A stretch of 64,000 nt of DNA from Dendrolimus kikuchii. Its lineage: Eukaryota > Arthropoda > Insecta > Lepidoptera > Lasiocampidae. Both the position numbers and the translations under genes were made by a program. Position 1 is the stretch's first letter. Each line of letters opens with the position of its first letter. Shown here one piece after another: positions 22,151 to 33,342 of this stretch. Location of the stretch: the NCBI GenBank assembly GCA_019925095.2, contig CM034398.1:11237001-11301000 (forward strand), in the 5' to 3' direction. The notes under the pieces are model-generated. The model was not told where the DNA came from and made no database searches. It was given only the letters and a program-made list of their open reading frames with translations.

Positions 22151-23133
22151 TAACTCAAATTGAAATCAACTTTTAATATTTTAAAAAAATTATTTGGACA
22201 TGTGTTTGTTCTTTTTATGTTGATTTACATTGCAATCTACCATGGCATAGAAAATTGAATTGAATTGAAGTCCTGTATTCTTTAATAAAAAATTTTATAG
22301 TCCGTCAATATTCTAATAAGTCTAGGTCATTTTCTATTAGTAAAGCCCAAAAGGCTTATATTGGTACCTTAGCTGATTAACTTTTAAACTTGTGTAAAGT
22401 CATCTCTTATCCTCGCTTCGTCATACCTCAGTTAACGGTAATTATTTACATCGACGTTAAATACAACGATAAATACATCGAAGTTTAAAAAGATATCATA
22501 CATTAAACAAATATTAATGTAGTGAAGATTATTTTGTGGAATTCCCTTCCAGTTATTTTTGTTACCCACTGTACTTACATTTCACAATAAACCTTAAGCG
22601 CTCTAAATGTTTCCTTTAAGATTTTACGATTTGTTAAACCAGGCTGTTTAGATGATAATACTAAGGTTTTTTTTTACTAAGCACTAGCATAAAAATAAAC
22701 AGGTAAAAGAAATTAACATTGGATATCGATTTTATACAGCCATTCTTTTATTCTACGCTTATAATATAGTTAGAGTACAAATTGCGAAAAGTTAGAAATT
22801 AATTAATATCTTCAAGCGTCTACCACAGGCTTAGACCATTCAACCAATTAAAATTTTTTAATAGGAAGTTAAAATGCCCGTGACTTAATATAATTTTTCC
22901 TCGGTTATGCAATGAGTTCTCCAATATAAAACAATGGGAGCGATAAGAGCCAGTAGACCAGCACTGGTAGTAATGTGAAAGTGTCCGAGAGGCCATGCGG
23001 CGTGGCGCGAAGGTCGTCCGCTAAAGCGAGCAACGGCACTCCGGCGTAGGGTTGCCAAAAAATATATAAAAAAACTTTATACCTAATATAGAGTCGAAAT
23101 ATGTACCTACCATTAAATCAATTTCCCATATTT
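22151..23133. other. Gene-free stretch with a small GC-rich islet
   Basis: Mostly AT-rich. Bases about 22900-23047 have an open frame on the minus strand (PYAGVPLLALADDLRATPHG, then LVYWLLSLPLFYIGELIA and a stop). No start, acceptor or family match was found, so this is not called as a gene. Confidence 0.35.
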
Positions 23134-23389
23134 ATGGCCGGTTCCTACATATTACCGACTGTCTATGTGTCTTAAAATTTGGTTAAAATTGTATATAGGC
23201 TCTATACAAGTAATGTCAAAATTTAACTGATGCTAAGACAGGTGAATGAATAGTAAGAATTTAGGAACCGGCTATCATTTGCTTTACAATCGGTCGAATT
23301 TTGACATTACTTGTATGGAGATTATATCAAAATTTAACCCATAGTAAGGCAAATGAACGGAACGGTGAGATATAGGAACCGGCTATTAA
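23134..23389. mobile_element. MITE family B, one complete and one adjoining partial copy
   Basis: ATGGCCGGTTCCT at 23134 and AGGAACCGGCTAT ending at 23275 form near-perfect inverted ends. A second piece, 23276-23389, shares GACATTACTTGTATGGA and again ends AGGAACCGGCTAT. Relatives lie at about 38130-38200, 51225-51310 and 52206-52330. Confidence 0.65.
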
Positions 23390-24039
23390 ACAATTTTATT
23401 TTATATTTAGCTTTAGATTTAGAATAGATTTAGAGTTTTCCATTTTCCAACACCGCTGTTGATGTTTGGCGACATGTAGTCCTGGCGGGGTATAGAGAGA
23501 GGAATAATACGCGTCATTTTCAGGTATCAGACGCAAAGTCGAGAAATGTGTGGGAGCAGATGTCATTGACGGTTTTGTCCATATTGAGAATTATCAGGGC
23601 AATTTAACCTAGATGAAATAGAAGACAGTCGCTAGTTGAGTAATACTTTTCTTAGTTGGTAATCCTGCATGCACACCATTGACGTAGATACAGCCAACGG
23701 CGTACGCGTACGCATACCCGTAACCGACATTACTGCTCCAAATGTCATGTAAATGTCAACATTTGATCGTTATTGCAGATCAGCCGAGGTTATTTAGAAA
23801 TAGCTTGTATCGGGGGATTTAGTTGCAAATACTCCAATTAAAACCAAATCTTATAAACGATATACAAACATCATATTGCAATGGCTTTTTTCTTAGAAAT
23901 AGTTTTCATCGTTACTCAAGGTATTGGATATTGGCGTGAACCGGTTAGCCTTGAGCTAACTGTATTTCAAACGATGAGTGAGGGTTCTGATCCTCCCCCC
24001 CTATCTCCCCCCCCCCTCACATACTCATATTCTGTTCCT
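23390..24039. other. Spacer, no gene seen
   Basis: Contains a short GTACGCGTACGCATACCCGT run near 23703 and a C-rich tract (CCCCCCCTATCTCCC) near 23995. No coding support. Confidence 0.4.
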
Positions 24040-24300
24040 TTATTTCATCTTGGCTACGTTCCACATAAAGCTCATAACCGCGATTTTTGCTGTTCCACTT
24101 GCATGCGGAAGTTACAATCGTAAACTCAAGTGGATCGGATTATTGGACCCACCTCTTGACATGGGTCGTTGTGAGCGTTGCGCGAGAGAAAATCATGACG
24201 TCATTAGTGACGTTTTCGCGGCGACCATAAAGACTGTGGTTGCTATGTGGAACGGCTAAAGGAGCATTTTGGGCATTGTGAGGTACAAGAGGAACGCGTC
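24040..24300. repeat. Dispersed repeat, family C
   Basis: Begins TTGGCTACGTTCCACATA, contains TGACGTCATTAGTGACGTTT and TATGTGGAACGGCTAAAGG, and ends near GAGCATTTTGGGCATTG. The opposed TTCCAC/GTGGAA ends suggest a MITE. Copies lie at about 27495-27640, 48745-49105 (inside the bHLH gene) and 63640-63740. Confidence 0.7.
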
Positions 24301-24309
24301 CCTTGTGTG

Positions 24310-24440
24310 CACCTCTTACCCTAAAGGCTGGCAACGTGTTGGCTTTGCCCCTGGTGTTACGAACATCTATAGGCAACGGTAAGCACTTTCCATTAGGTGG
24401 GTCGTCCGCCTGATTGCCTGCCAGCTTCGCAACAAAAAGA
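24310..24440. repeat. Dispersed repeat, family D
   Basis: GGCTGGCAACGTGTTGGC, then CTATAGGCAACGGTAAGC and GTGGGTCGTCCGCCTGATTG match fragments near 6.4, 16.6, 25.4, 37.6 and 54.9 kb. Confidence 0.65.
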
Positions 24441-25150
24441 AGGTATAAGAGAATAAAATAGCATGTACCTTCATAAATCGCTTCGATGCTCATAATATTT
24501 TTATTGGTACAGGTGCAACATTAATGGTGTATGTGATGACGATCAATGATTTACATTGCTCGTAAATATATTGTGTTTGACTTATAACAATAGACTTATA
24601 TTATTATGAAGAATACACTAGCATTCTTAAAACAATAAATAACAAATGAGCACTGATGTTATTGGTGCGAGCCTTACAGAAGTTTACTCTTAACTTTCAA
24701 TACCTACACAATTCTTATTATAATAATATTCAATAACAATTGTGCATTTACGAATATTAATTATTATATTTTTTTAACAATTATTGATAGACAAACGCAA
24801 TACACCATGGTGTTAACTTAAGTGTATAGTTCCCGGCACGGAACTTGAACGATCGACGGAATTATTATTGATAAAATTATAAAACGTAGACTTGATATAT
24901 TTTATTAAACTTACAGTAATATTTCTCTTTAAGTGAACTGTACCTCCTGTGCTGTTTGAGAAATAAACTACTTATTTAAACTTAAAACCTCAGTACGTTT
25001 TATTTGCAAAGAACAATAATAGTACTTCGAAAACGAAAACTGAAATTTCACTTATCGCAGGCCAAGGAGACTGCTCAAGACTTTTGCCGGGAACTATACT
25101 TGTATTGGACTGGATAGAGATTGTCCCAGTTATGGATAGAACAGATACAC
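24441..25150. other. Gene-free AT-rich stretch
   Basis: No supported gene or repeat recognised. Confidence 0.4.
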
Positions 25151-25330
25151 TTAGGCCCGATTTTTCAATCATCAGATAAAAGCTCTCTATCGAATGCATT
25201 ATAACCTGACTTAATTTAATAAGCGAAACAATTCAACTGTTATATTTGCCAAACCCTATGTTTAAGTTGTTCATGTTGCATTTTATCCTATGAATAAATT
25301 TTATCTGGTGATTGAAAAATCGGCCCTTAG
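25151..25330. mobile_element. MITE with ~32-bp inverted ends, family E
   Basis: TTAGGCCCGATTTTTCAATC at the left and GATTGAAAAATCGGCCCTTA at the right form inverted ends that extend through the CAGATAAAA/TTTTATCTG motif with few mismatches. The 180-bp element has no coding sequence. Confidence 0.8.
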
Positions 25331-26046
25331 ACTAAATACTACGCTTTTTAGCTATATTTCGGAGTTGGTGTTTAAAAAAAAGAGTCACCGGTAACACTTT
25401 GGTAACACCTCTGGTGATGCAAATGTCCCTAGGCGACGGTTACTGCTCTCCATTAGACGGGCCGTCAGTATATTTACTGTATTCCAGCTATAAAAAGTAA
25501 CGCGTGCCCAAATTGTTGAAGTAAAGCGACATTTAAAATTTTGATTTGTATGTAATATCCGGCCGTATGTGTAACAGAACCGGTATTAAAAATTATCAAG
25601 TATATATGCATTTAATACGCTAACAAATTACTTCAAATTGTATATAAAGCAGCTATTATGCAATATATTATAGCAAAAATGCGAGCGGTGCATGCGGATT
25701 GTGTAGTGAAAGTGAGTGATGCACGTGTGTGCGGTCGCGTCACGACACCCGCCGTTCTTTGAGAGAGTGCGCTGGCAAAACATCCGGTTTTTAGCTCTTA
25801 TACATTCTGACGTCTCACACACCTTTTCTAAATTGTAAAAATGTTTCCATATTTTATGGCCCTTTTGTATTGAAGTCTCCTTCAAAAGGGCCATAAATTT
25901 AAATAACACTTTTTTTACAGGAGAATCCATCAAAGTTATGAATGAAATTAGTGTTTTTTTTCTGTCAATTGCTGTTTACGTTATTTTTAACTACGTTGTA
26001 TGTTTTTAGAAGCGTATTTTAAAATTCATTATTTATTATTTTATGT
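25331..26046. other. Spacer with a family D fragment
   Basis: A family D fragment lies at about 25390-25470. Bases 25670-25820 are GC-richer (GTGTGTGCGGTCGCGTCACG). A 101-codon minus-strand frame (25628-25933) has no recognisable motif. Confidence 0.4.
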
Positions 26047-26310
26047 TTAAGACTTGGCAACCAGGCCTTTAAGCCAGGCGCAGTTGTATTGTAGGCTACA
26101 ATCCACACCATTCAACGGAGTTCTTGTGAAAACTCGAAAGGCCACATTTGACTATACAGTTCACATTTCTCACAAAAACACATAATTACTACTCAAAAAC
26201 TATCAATATCCTACAACTATTGTTCATTTTAGAGTAATTTTACACATTTTTAGAAAATAAAACGGCACAGCACATCGTCCCCTTTCAGTTACCGCCAAAA
26301 ACTCTTAAAA
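26047..26310 (+). repeat. Family F repeat, isolated copy
   Basis: Runs from AAGACTTGGCAACCAGGCCT to the CCCCTTTCAGTTACCGCC motif and AAAAACTC. The same ~280-bp unit is present three times in tandem at 57255-58145 and once reversed at about 56005-56230. Confidence 0.8.
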
Positions 26311-26489
26311 TTCATTTTAATCTATCTATAATATTATAAAACTCTAAACATGCCGTGTCTGTTGTACCTTGAAGCTATGAAAAATAAACAACTGGAATAG
26401 ATTAATATATAAACGACGGAGAACACTGTTTTTTTTTTAATTTTGCGTTTGTCTATTTGATCGGGATTCACGTAAAAACCACTGGACCG

Positions 26490-26875
26490 ATTTTGATGCG
26501 TTTTCATTGATCGATAGCTAATTCTTAAATTTAAAATCTGCGCTGCTTTTTATCCCAGGAATTTCGCGGGAATTTTTCTGATTTAAAATAGCCAAATTAA
26601 AAAAAATCGAACTCCAATGTAATTTTTTCACTATTCGATAGGAAATTGTATGTAATAAAATGTGTCATATTTTTATCCCAGGAATCTCGTGGGAATTTTC
26701 TTGGGAGCGGTTTGTAGTAGTTCAGGTGTAAAAAATTAGCTTATTCCAACACAGTTTTCACTAAAAAGATAGCTTACATTCTTTTATAATGCTGGGACAC
26801 ATTGTGTCCCGGGAATTCCGCGAAAATTTCAGGTAAAGCGTGGACAAAGTCGCGGACATATCCTAGTTATATTAT
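26490..26875. mobile_element. Family A MITE, decayed copy
   Basis: Repeated ATCCCAGGAATTTCGCGGGA-type boxes, and a right end reading GCGTGGACAAAGTCGCGGAC then ATATCCTAG as in the complete copy at 3680-3993. Confidence 0.7.
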
Positions 26876-27219
26876 AAAATATTAGGTATACTTGTCCCGC
26901 GGAAGAATTATGCAACCTTTTGCTTAATTCGTTCCGTAAAATCTATAACCGTTTTTATAATTTAAATGGAAAAGAAAATTGAAAGTTTATTCTAAATATG
27001 AAAACACTACCTTTTGCCCACGGATTCGCTCGCTTTAATGTTATGTCACGGGAACCGTACATTTTTACGATGTAAAAGTAGTCTATATATCATTACTACT
27101 ATATAGATTATTTTAGTCTATAATCTATCTCTGTGGCAAATCTCACCCAGAGCCGTTCAGCCGTTCTGGCGTGATTGAGCAACCATCCAAACATTCGCAT
27201 TTATAATATTATCATATAC
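26876..27219. other. Spacer, no gene seen
   Basis: Contains CACGGATTCGCTCGC and a CCGTTCAGCCGTTCTGG motif typical of dispersed repeats. No gene. Confidence 0.35.
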
Positions 27220-27360
27220 TAGGATTTGTCACCGATGTGTCAAACTTACCAAGCCGTCTTAGAGAAGCGTGGTGGGTATTCTGTCCGTTACCCTATAATG
27301 GGAGGCCCGAGCCCAGCAGCGGGACATTTATGGGCTGTTATTATTATTTATTATTATCAT
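27220..27360 (+). repeat. LINE 3' tail
   Basis: The frame IMGGPSPAAGHLWAVIII (near 27295-27350) followed by a TTATTATT tail is a common insect LINE 3' end. Only about 140 bp remain. Confidence 0.6.
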
Positions 27361-27494
27361 ACTAGCACTTGCCAGCGGCTTTGTCCACGTTTGACAGGTA
27401 ACGTAGATTGCAGTTATTTTGCCAGTATTTAAATTCAAAGATTATTTTCAGCAGGGCAACGGATTGTTTTAGTATGAAAATACATGAATTCCAA

Positions 27495-27640
27495 AGATTC
27501 TCGAAGAAGAAAGAATTAAGAAAAGAGAGCGCTGTGTGATCGAAAATGATGACATCATTAGTGACGTTTTCGCCACGACCATAACAACCGTGGTCATCGT
27601 ACGGTTGACGGAGCATTTTGGGCGTTGGGCGAGTTCTTAA
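27495..27640. repeat. Family C repeat fragment
   Basis: GAAAATGATGACATCATTAG, GACGTTTTCGCCACGACCAT and GGAGCATTTTGGGCGTTG match 24150-24290. Confidence 0.7.
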
Positions 27641-27924
27641 ATATAGACAATGTTTTGGCCTCTCTGACTGTAAACTGCTGCACTGTAAATATGTTATATT
27701 ACATTTTAAAATATTATTGGCATATTTTTCTAGTACATTTTTAGCCTTTGATCTAATTAGATTGATTTTGTTTACAACATAAGAAGCAGCCTTGAATTAT
27801 TTTCGTACCTCGATGTTGTTATTCATTAAATTATGTCGACCTATTCTTATTTATTACCTTTTTGAAGTTATCGTTATTATATTAATTGCAGTATTTTTAT
27901 ACTGCAATATACAATATACTGCAG

Positions 27925-28180
27925 ATATACAATGCAAAAGTGGATGGATGCAGAAGTCGTGGAAGGCCACGACACACCTTCCATGATCAAATTAATCGTG
28001 TACTAGCAGAAGGTGATGTCAGGAGCCTTAAGAACAGACGAGCTTGCATGACAAGAGTTATGAATGTCAAAGAGGCAAGTGAGGTGTGTAAGAATAAGCC
28101 TAAATGGCACTCTGTTGTTCGTGCCTACCCCGCGAGGGAACTGGCGTGAAGTTATGTATGTATGTATGTATGTATGCAGT
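27925..28180 (+). pseudogene. Non-LTR retrotransposon C-terminal end with ATGT tail
   Basis: The open frame ends RGRPRHTFHDQINRVLAEGD, then [39 protein letters not shown] and a stop. The layout (basic RGRP box, then a KW.S.V box just before the stop) is that of C-termini of LINE polyproteins. A run of TATG repeats (28155-28178) follows, as at the other copies of this 3' end at 55303-55450, 63515-63610 and, reversed, 47078-47150. Confidence 0.7.
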
Positions 28181-28379
28181 ATTTTTAATGAGCGGTATCT
28201 CTCTATACTATAATAAATCTGTAAATGCTACGAGTTTGTACAATGCGTTTAAAATATGAAAAAATCGGGGGGTTAATTCGGATCAAGAGTTTTCGAAAAT
28301 GTAATTTTTAGAATTTTTGTCTGTTAGATAATCACGTGAAAACTATTACTATGATAACTACGGATTTAGATGAAATTCG

Positions 28380-28690
28380 ATACAGAGTTAGCATATATCC
28401 CGGGTGGTAACTTAAGATACGTTTTATCCCGATAAATGATGTTGTTTCCATGGGATATACGAAAATAGCGAATAAGATGGCGCTGCGATCACATCTTTTT
28501 TTGGTAACTACTGAACGTGTATGAATAAAACTCAACATAGTGCTAGCTTATAATAAATGTAAATTTGAAAAAATAATAATTTTATAACCCGAGTTAACAC
28601 TTAGGATACATTTTATCCCGACTAATTACGTCGTTTCTATGGAATAAACGGATTATCAAAATAGATGGCGCTGCAATCGCGTTTTTCAAT
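28380..28690. repeat. Two diverged direct repeats, Helitron-like
   Basis: Bases about 28395-28495 and 28580-28685 share CTTA-GATACRTTTTATCCCG, then ATGATGTTGTTTCCATGG versus TTACGTCGTTTCTATGG, and finally AGATGGCGCTGC. The TTTTATCCCG box is shared with the Helitron-like array at 39-44 kb. Confidence 0.55.
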
Positions 28691-30567
28691 TCGCTAAAAT
28701 ATACCTACCGTTGTTCTAAACAACATCACATTCATTATAATACTTCAAATCAGGTTGACACGCCTCTATGTTTCGCTGCGTAGTTGTGTAGGCTCATTAA
28801 GATATAACATGTCTAGAAAGAGCATTGCTAACAAACAACACGCTAAAAACGTCATCAAAAACACGATATTCACTCTCGAAAAACTATCAATGAGTGTGTG
28901 TTTTCGGGATATCAGCTAAAAAATATTACCCCATTTTTTATAATTAAATATATTTTATGTAAGTGAAAAGTTTAAATGATCGTTATGATTTAAAGGCTTT
29001 ATATGTTAAAACTCACAGTTTTTAGTTTTTTTTAATAATTAAAGTATTAGCAACAAAAGTTGTGTGTCTTGGAGCGAAACGTAATCCAAATTTATACCAG
29101 TAATAGGAACTACGGGGTAGGTATACGGGATAGTTTAGTGTAAAGACTTAAGAGCAACTAAACCACATGAAAAGGGCTATTATCACAATAAAAATATTCA
29201 TATACAAAAGTTTTTATTGAAACTAGTTCGGTTTGATTATTTTATAAACTAAAATTTGTTTTTTAACATATTAATATATTAAATGATTTGTATATGAGGA
29301 ATAAATGGAGATGCAGCTAACAGAATATAGACACAATTAACATCTTAATGATGACAATAATGTACTAAAAAACGTCAGTACACCATATCTCCATAAATTC
29401 ATAACATATTTTTAGGTAACATAAAATGAAACTATAAAAAATATGTTTAAAAATTATTAGCACTTATTGCCATAAATATAAGTAATGCTGTAATTGGATT
29501 CGTAAGATATATAAAAAGTAATATAAACTGGTTTAAGGAACCATAGAAACATTGCATGTCTGTTTTCTATAGATTTTTTCAATTATTCATATTTCATAAA
29601 AAAATCGTAACAAAATTCTCCAAATTTTGGAAAATAACTCCCACTTCTCACCTGACAACATCCATCAATTCGATAACCTTTGAAATATCGAAATTAAATT
29701 TCATTTATAAAGAAATCATGAGAAAAGTGTTAAACTTACCGATGAAATGAGATATTATCCTTATCTTTTCCTCTTTTAAAATAGTTACGATACATTTTGA
29801 TGGTCAGGACGGCATGTTTCTTTTTTTTTGCGAGTACTCCAACCAGTAAAGAAGTCAAAACGACATGCGTGGGAGGTCAGTGCAACAATTTTAGTGCACT
29901 TTTTTTGGCAGTTTTTGTACAACTGATGCGTTATCTAGACGTTTATAATTATGACCTGATCTAAGTGTAGACTATATGGACTTAGTTTTCTTGTTATTGT
30001 AGTGAACTTAGTAAGAAGAAATAGTAAAGTTTTAGGTAAAACACTTAATTGTTTTTTTATATACGTAACGCTACTACTGCCTAGGGTTTTTAATAAAAAC
30101 AATTCTTATTTTTTTTTAAACTGCCGTATGTGCCAAAAAACTATCAGACAGGTCGGTATTACGACTATATTCTCTTTCTTTTTCCATCTTGTTTAATCAT
30201 TTAACTGTAGCATAATGCTTTCCTTTCCATACATTTCAATTCTGTTATACTATACACTGACAAACTATCTATTACGTATACCTACTATTACAAATATATA
30301 GGAACTATATAAGAACAACGTTCTCACTTTGTCAGTCTCGTAATCAGGGCAGCAATACGAATTTTAAGGTGGGGTACCTACTTACAGAATGTACATATAA
30401 TGAATAATTAAACACATGCCAACACGTGGTCTACTAAATGCGCCAAACACCAATATATGGAAAAGTAGGCCTTCCATATCAAACTACTGATTTGTCGTTT
30501 GTCAAGTTTTAAGAACATACGACATTTAATTTTAAAAGTAGAAGTAAAGTAAAAAATAAGATTAAAC
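28691..30567. other. AT-rich gene-free stretch
   Basis: No exon, repeat or motif could be supported. Open frames of about 64 codons here are AT-rich and without features. Confidence 0.45.
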
Positions 30568-30790
30568 TAGGATATGTCCACAACTTCGTGTACGCTTGAC
30601 TTATAATTCCCGCGGGATTCCCGGGACACAAAATACCGCAGCATTTTAAAATGAATGTAAGTTATCGTTTTAGTTAAAACTTTGTCGGAAAAAGCAAATT
30701 TTTACGCACCCGAATAACTACAAACTGCAAGGTTTCTAAGTAAAAACTGTCCCCGCGGCATTTTCTACTTTTACTATGGGAATCGTTTTG
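30568..30790. mobile_element. Family A MITE, left-end copy
   Basis: Starts AGGATATGTCCACAACTTCG and continues through CGCGGGATTCCCGGGACACA. The right end is not seen. Confidence 0.7.
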
Positions 30791-31139
30791 TTATCAAATA
30801 AAAATAATTAACCCAAATTTTCAACTTTCTATTTTAAGTATTTTTTTTGCTTTTTTAAAACCTATTTTTACGGTTTTTTTTCAGTAGTAAAATTACAAAT
30901 TAACTCATGGCGATTTTTTTACCAATATTTGGGAGGAAAAAGCATGAAAAATATTTTTTTTAGTTCCGAAATGAAAAACAGTTTTTTTAAATAAAATAAA
31001 ACTAAAATATTTTTTACTTCGAGTTTTTGAAATTTATCTATCACCATTTTTTTTCAGAATATGTGTTTTACAATCCTTTCTACTCATCAATTTTTTAAAT
31101 TTTTTTGAAGTGGTGGAACAGTGTCAAAAACAATAATAT
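30791..31139. other. T-rich spacer
   Basis: Many poly-T runs. No gene or repeat recognised. Confidence 0.4.
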
Positions 31140-31333
31140 AATATAAATAATATTTACATAAATCTATCCCCAAACTTATCTCATTATACGGAATGAAAAA
31201 TATCCCTTGTCCAACCTCGGTATTAAACTTACATATATACCAAATTTCAACCAAATCGGTCCAGTAGTATTTCCGTGAAAACGGAACAGACAGACAGACT
31301 TTCGCATTTATAACACTAATAAGGATAATGTGC
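31140..31333 (-). mobile_element. Helitron-like 5' fragment, minus strand
   Basis: Read on the minus strand, it gives TTATAAATGCGAAAGTCTGT, a TCTG run, TTCCGTTTTCACGGAAAT, then TACTGGACCGATTTGG, ACCGAGGTTGGACAAGGGAT and GGGATAGATTTATGTAAA. This is the order found in the array copies. Confidence 0.85.
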
Positions 31334-32090
31334 TCCAACAACGTCGTAGCAACGTAGCGTACCTCGTAGCAATTAGTCGACGTGGCACGTAGCAAACTAA
31401 GTACACACAATAAATATTATAAAGAAACAAAATTGTAGAATCTTTGCGCTTAATTATTTTCATTTAGTGTGCCATAAGGCCATAACATACAAAAGTTTTA
31501 ATATTTGTTCCTTCATTATCGCAGTATTCTTTATTTTATTAAAAATTATTTGAAAAAGACGTCACAGTTATCAGTTAGGCAATGGAAGCCTCGATAAACT
31601 CGAACCTAATGTATAAAAATGTAAAACCTTGTTTACTATGTAATGTTCGTTCCATTTTCATAGTTTTGGTAATGAACTAGTTATCATTAAAATTTGATAG
31701 AAATATACTTGTAATAGTCGGGTTGAACTATATACTTTTTATCCCGGAAAATGTAATAGTTTCCCTAGATTAGCAGTCTGAAGTTTACTTGAGTAACGTC
31801 GCCTGAAATCCGTAGTTGCTGAATAACTCTAGACTTTAATTAAAATCTATTTAGTAGAACGTAATAACGCTGGAATGTAGAAATGGAATCACTGACACGA
31901 TTTGTGTTATGTTTATAATAAATTATATGAAATTTTGTATAATGGACTTGTTCTATCTAACAAGTTGATTATATAAAATTTCAAATTTCATAATATGTAT
32001 TCTCTTTAGAGAATAATTGATACAGTGTGAAGATTTATAGTTAATTTGTAATTCAAATAATACTAATTAAATAGTTTTAATAATAATATA
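31334..32090. other. Spacer, no gene seen
   Basis: AT-rich. GTAGCAACGTAGCGTACCTC at about 31345 is a short run of direct GTAGC repeats. Nothing coding. Confidence 0.4.
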
Positions 32091-32093
32091 GTT

Positions 32094-32897
32094 ATGTTAT
32101 CTGTCTTGCCCACTGCCCTGACTACACAGGGGGCTTGGGAAAATCTCCTTCAAACGTGTTCAAATTCGACAGAGCGCGCTCGGCTTTTAGCCGTCGCCAG
32201 TTGGGAGTCTGGACAGTGGTTGCAGGCGCACCCATCATTTAATACAAGTACAGTTTTAGAAAACTCTGCTTTCCGGTTAGCTGCGAGCCTTCGCCTGGGC
32301 GCTCCATGTTGCGTACCACACCGCTGCCAGTGTGGAACTATGGTGGATCCGTATGGACACCACGGATTATCATGTTTATATAGTTTTGGCCGAAGATCTC
32401 ACCATGCCATCCTCAATGACATCATCCGCCGAGCTCTAGTCAGCGTCGGCGTACCAGCTATCCTAGAGCCAAATGGCTTGGTGCGCGACGATGGCAAGAG
32501 GCCGGATGGAATGTCGCTTATTCCTTGGAAGATGGGAAGGCCACTTGTGTGGGACGCAACATCTGTTGACAGTCTGGCGGCATCACATCTTCCAATGACT
32601 AAATTAGGGGCTGGCCACGCTGCTTCAACAGCTGAAGATCTCAAACGGTGCAAATATGGAACCCTAGGAAGGGGTTACATATTTGTGCCGTTTAGAGTTG
32701 AAATCTTAGGTCCGTGGGGTTCATCGGCAAAGGGTTTCTTCAAAGAAATTTGTAGGAAACTCTTTGATACTACCCTTGATCAGAAGGCTGTTACGTATTT
32801 CGCACAACGAATCAGCATTGCCATACAGCGTGGCAATGCAGCCAGCCTTTTGGGCACGCTTCCCTCTGGCAGCGATTTGTTACATACTTTATATTAA
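32094..32897 (+). CDS. Intact transposon-type ORF, reverse-transcriptase C-terminal region
   Basis: A 267-codon open frame with no introns or breaks. A cysteine/histidine cluster lies at about residues 72-95 (CCVPHRCQCGTMVDPYGHHG then LSC), which could bind zinc. It is followed by a helical SHHAILNDIIRRALVSVG segment and then KRPDGM, a hydrophobic loop and LVWDATSVD. The RPDG...WDAT spacing resembles a PD-(D/E)XK nuclease core, but I cannot confirm the fold. The end has FAQRISIAIQRGNAAS then LLGTLPSG. I recognise this region from the C-terminal part of reverse-transcriptase-bearing mobile element proteins of many animals. No polymerase motifs lie upstream, so the copy is 5'-truncated or internally initiated. 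The ATG at 32094 is simply the first in frame. Pieces of the same 3' end occur at about 38995-39075 and 49675-49735. Confidence 0.65.
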   Translation: MLSVLPTALTTQGAWENLLQTCSNSTERARLLAVASWESGQWLQAHPSFNTSTVLENSAFRLAASLRLGAPCCVPHRCQCGTMVDPYGHHGLSCLYSFGRRSHHAILNDIIRRALVSVGVPAILEPNGLVRDDGKRPDGMSLIPWKMGRPLVWDATSVDSLAASHLPMTKLGAGHAASTAEDLKRCKYGTLGRGYIFVPFRVEILGPWGSSAKGFFKEICRKLFDTTLDQKAVTYFAQRISIAIQRGNAASLLGTLPSGSDLLHTLY

Positions 32898-33190
32898 TTT
32901 ATTTGTAATTTCGTTTATTTTTAAGCTTCTTAACAACTAATAGTATTTAATTTTTAAGTTGTTTTTTGTAGTGTAGTAAAATTTTTAAGATGGTTTAGTT
33001 TATAATTTAGTTTTATTTTTTAATTTAAACTAATTACAGAACTGCTGTTTTAATTTAATAATTTCTTGATATATAGTTATTACATCCCTCAAGGCTACAG
33101 ACTGTAAACAAAATGTAGCTTTTTATAAAAGATAGACCCGCATGATTGAATATATGCGCAAATAATTTTAGCATATTGTAATTTATGTAT
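32898..33190 (+). other. Likely 3' trailer of the transposon ORF
   Basis: T- and A-rich sequence after the stop at 32895-32897, with repeated TTTTTAAGTTG/TTTTTAAGATG motifs. No gene. The end of the element is not clear. Confidence 0.35.
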
Positions 33191-33231
33191 TATTAATAGA
33201 GTTTGGTAAAGTGTCATTTGTCGCGCTACAG

Positions 33232-33342
33232 GGCGCCGCGTGGGCGCCGCGCCCGGCCGGCGCCAGCCCCAACCCCCTATACCCCCCACCTGCCATGTAC
33301 AACATCTCAGATCAGTGTCACTACACGAAGCCTGTGTTCTAG
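33232..33342 (+). CDS. Candidate terminal coding exon of an unknown gene
   Basis: After the acceptor GCGCTACAG, an open frame of 36 codons runs to TAG at 33340-33342. It reads GAAWAPRPAGASPNPLYPPP then AMYNISDQCHYTKPVF. Third codon positions are almost all G or C while the surroundings are strongly AT-rich, a pattern expected of real coding sequence. The proline- and glycine-rich start with a compact polar end would suit the C-terminus of a regulatory protein, but I recognise no family. No upstream partner exon was found. The phase is unproven, and the GC-rich block also leaves a minus-strand frame open. Confidence 0.4.
   Translation, partial: GAAWAPRPAGASPNPLYPPPAMYNISDQCHYTKPVF

Noticed and set aside
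25628..25933. 101-codon minus-strand ORF
   Set aside because: No recognisable domain. Cysteine and histidine content is irregular and the region looks repeat-like.
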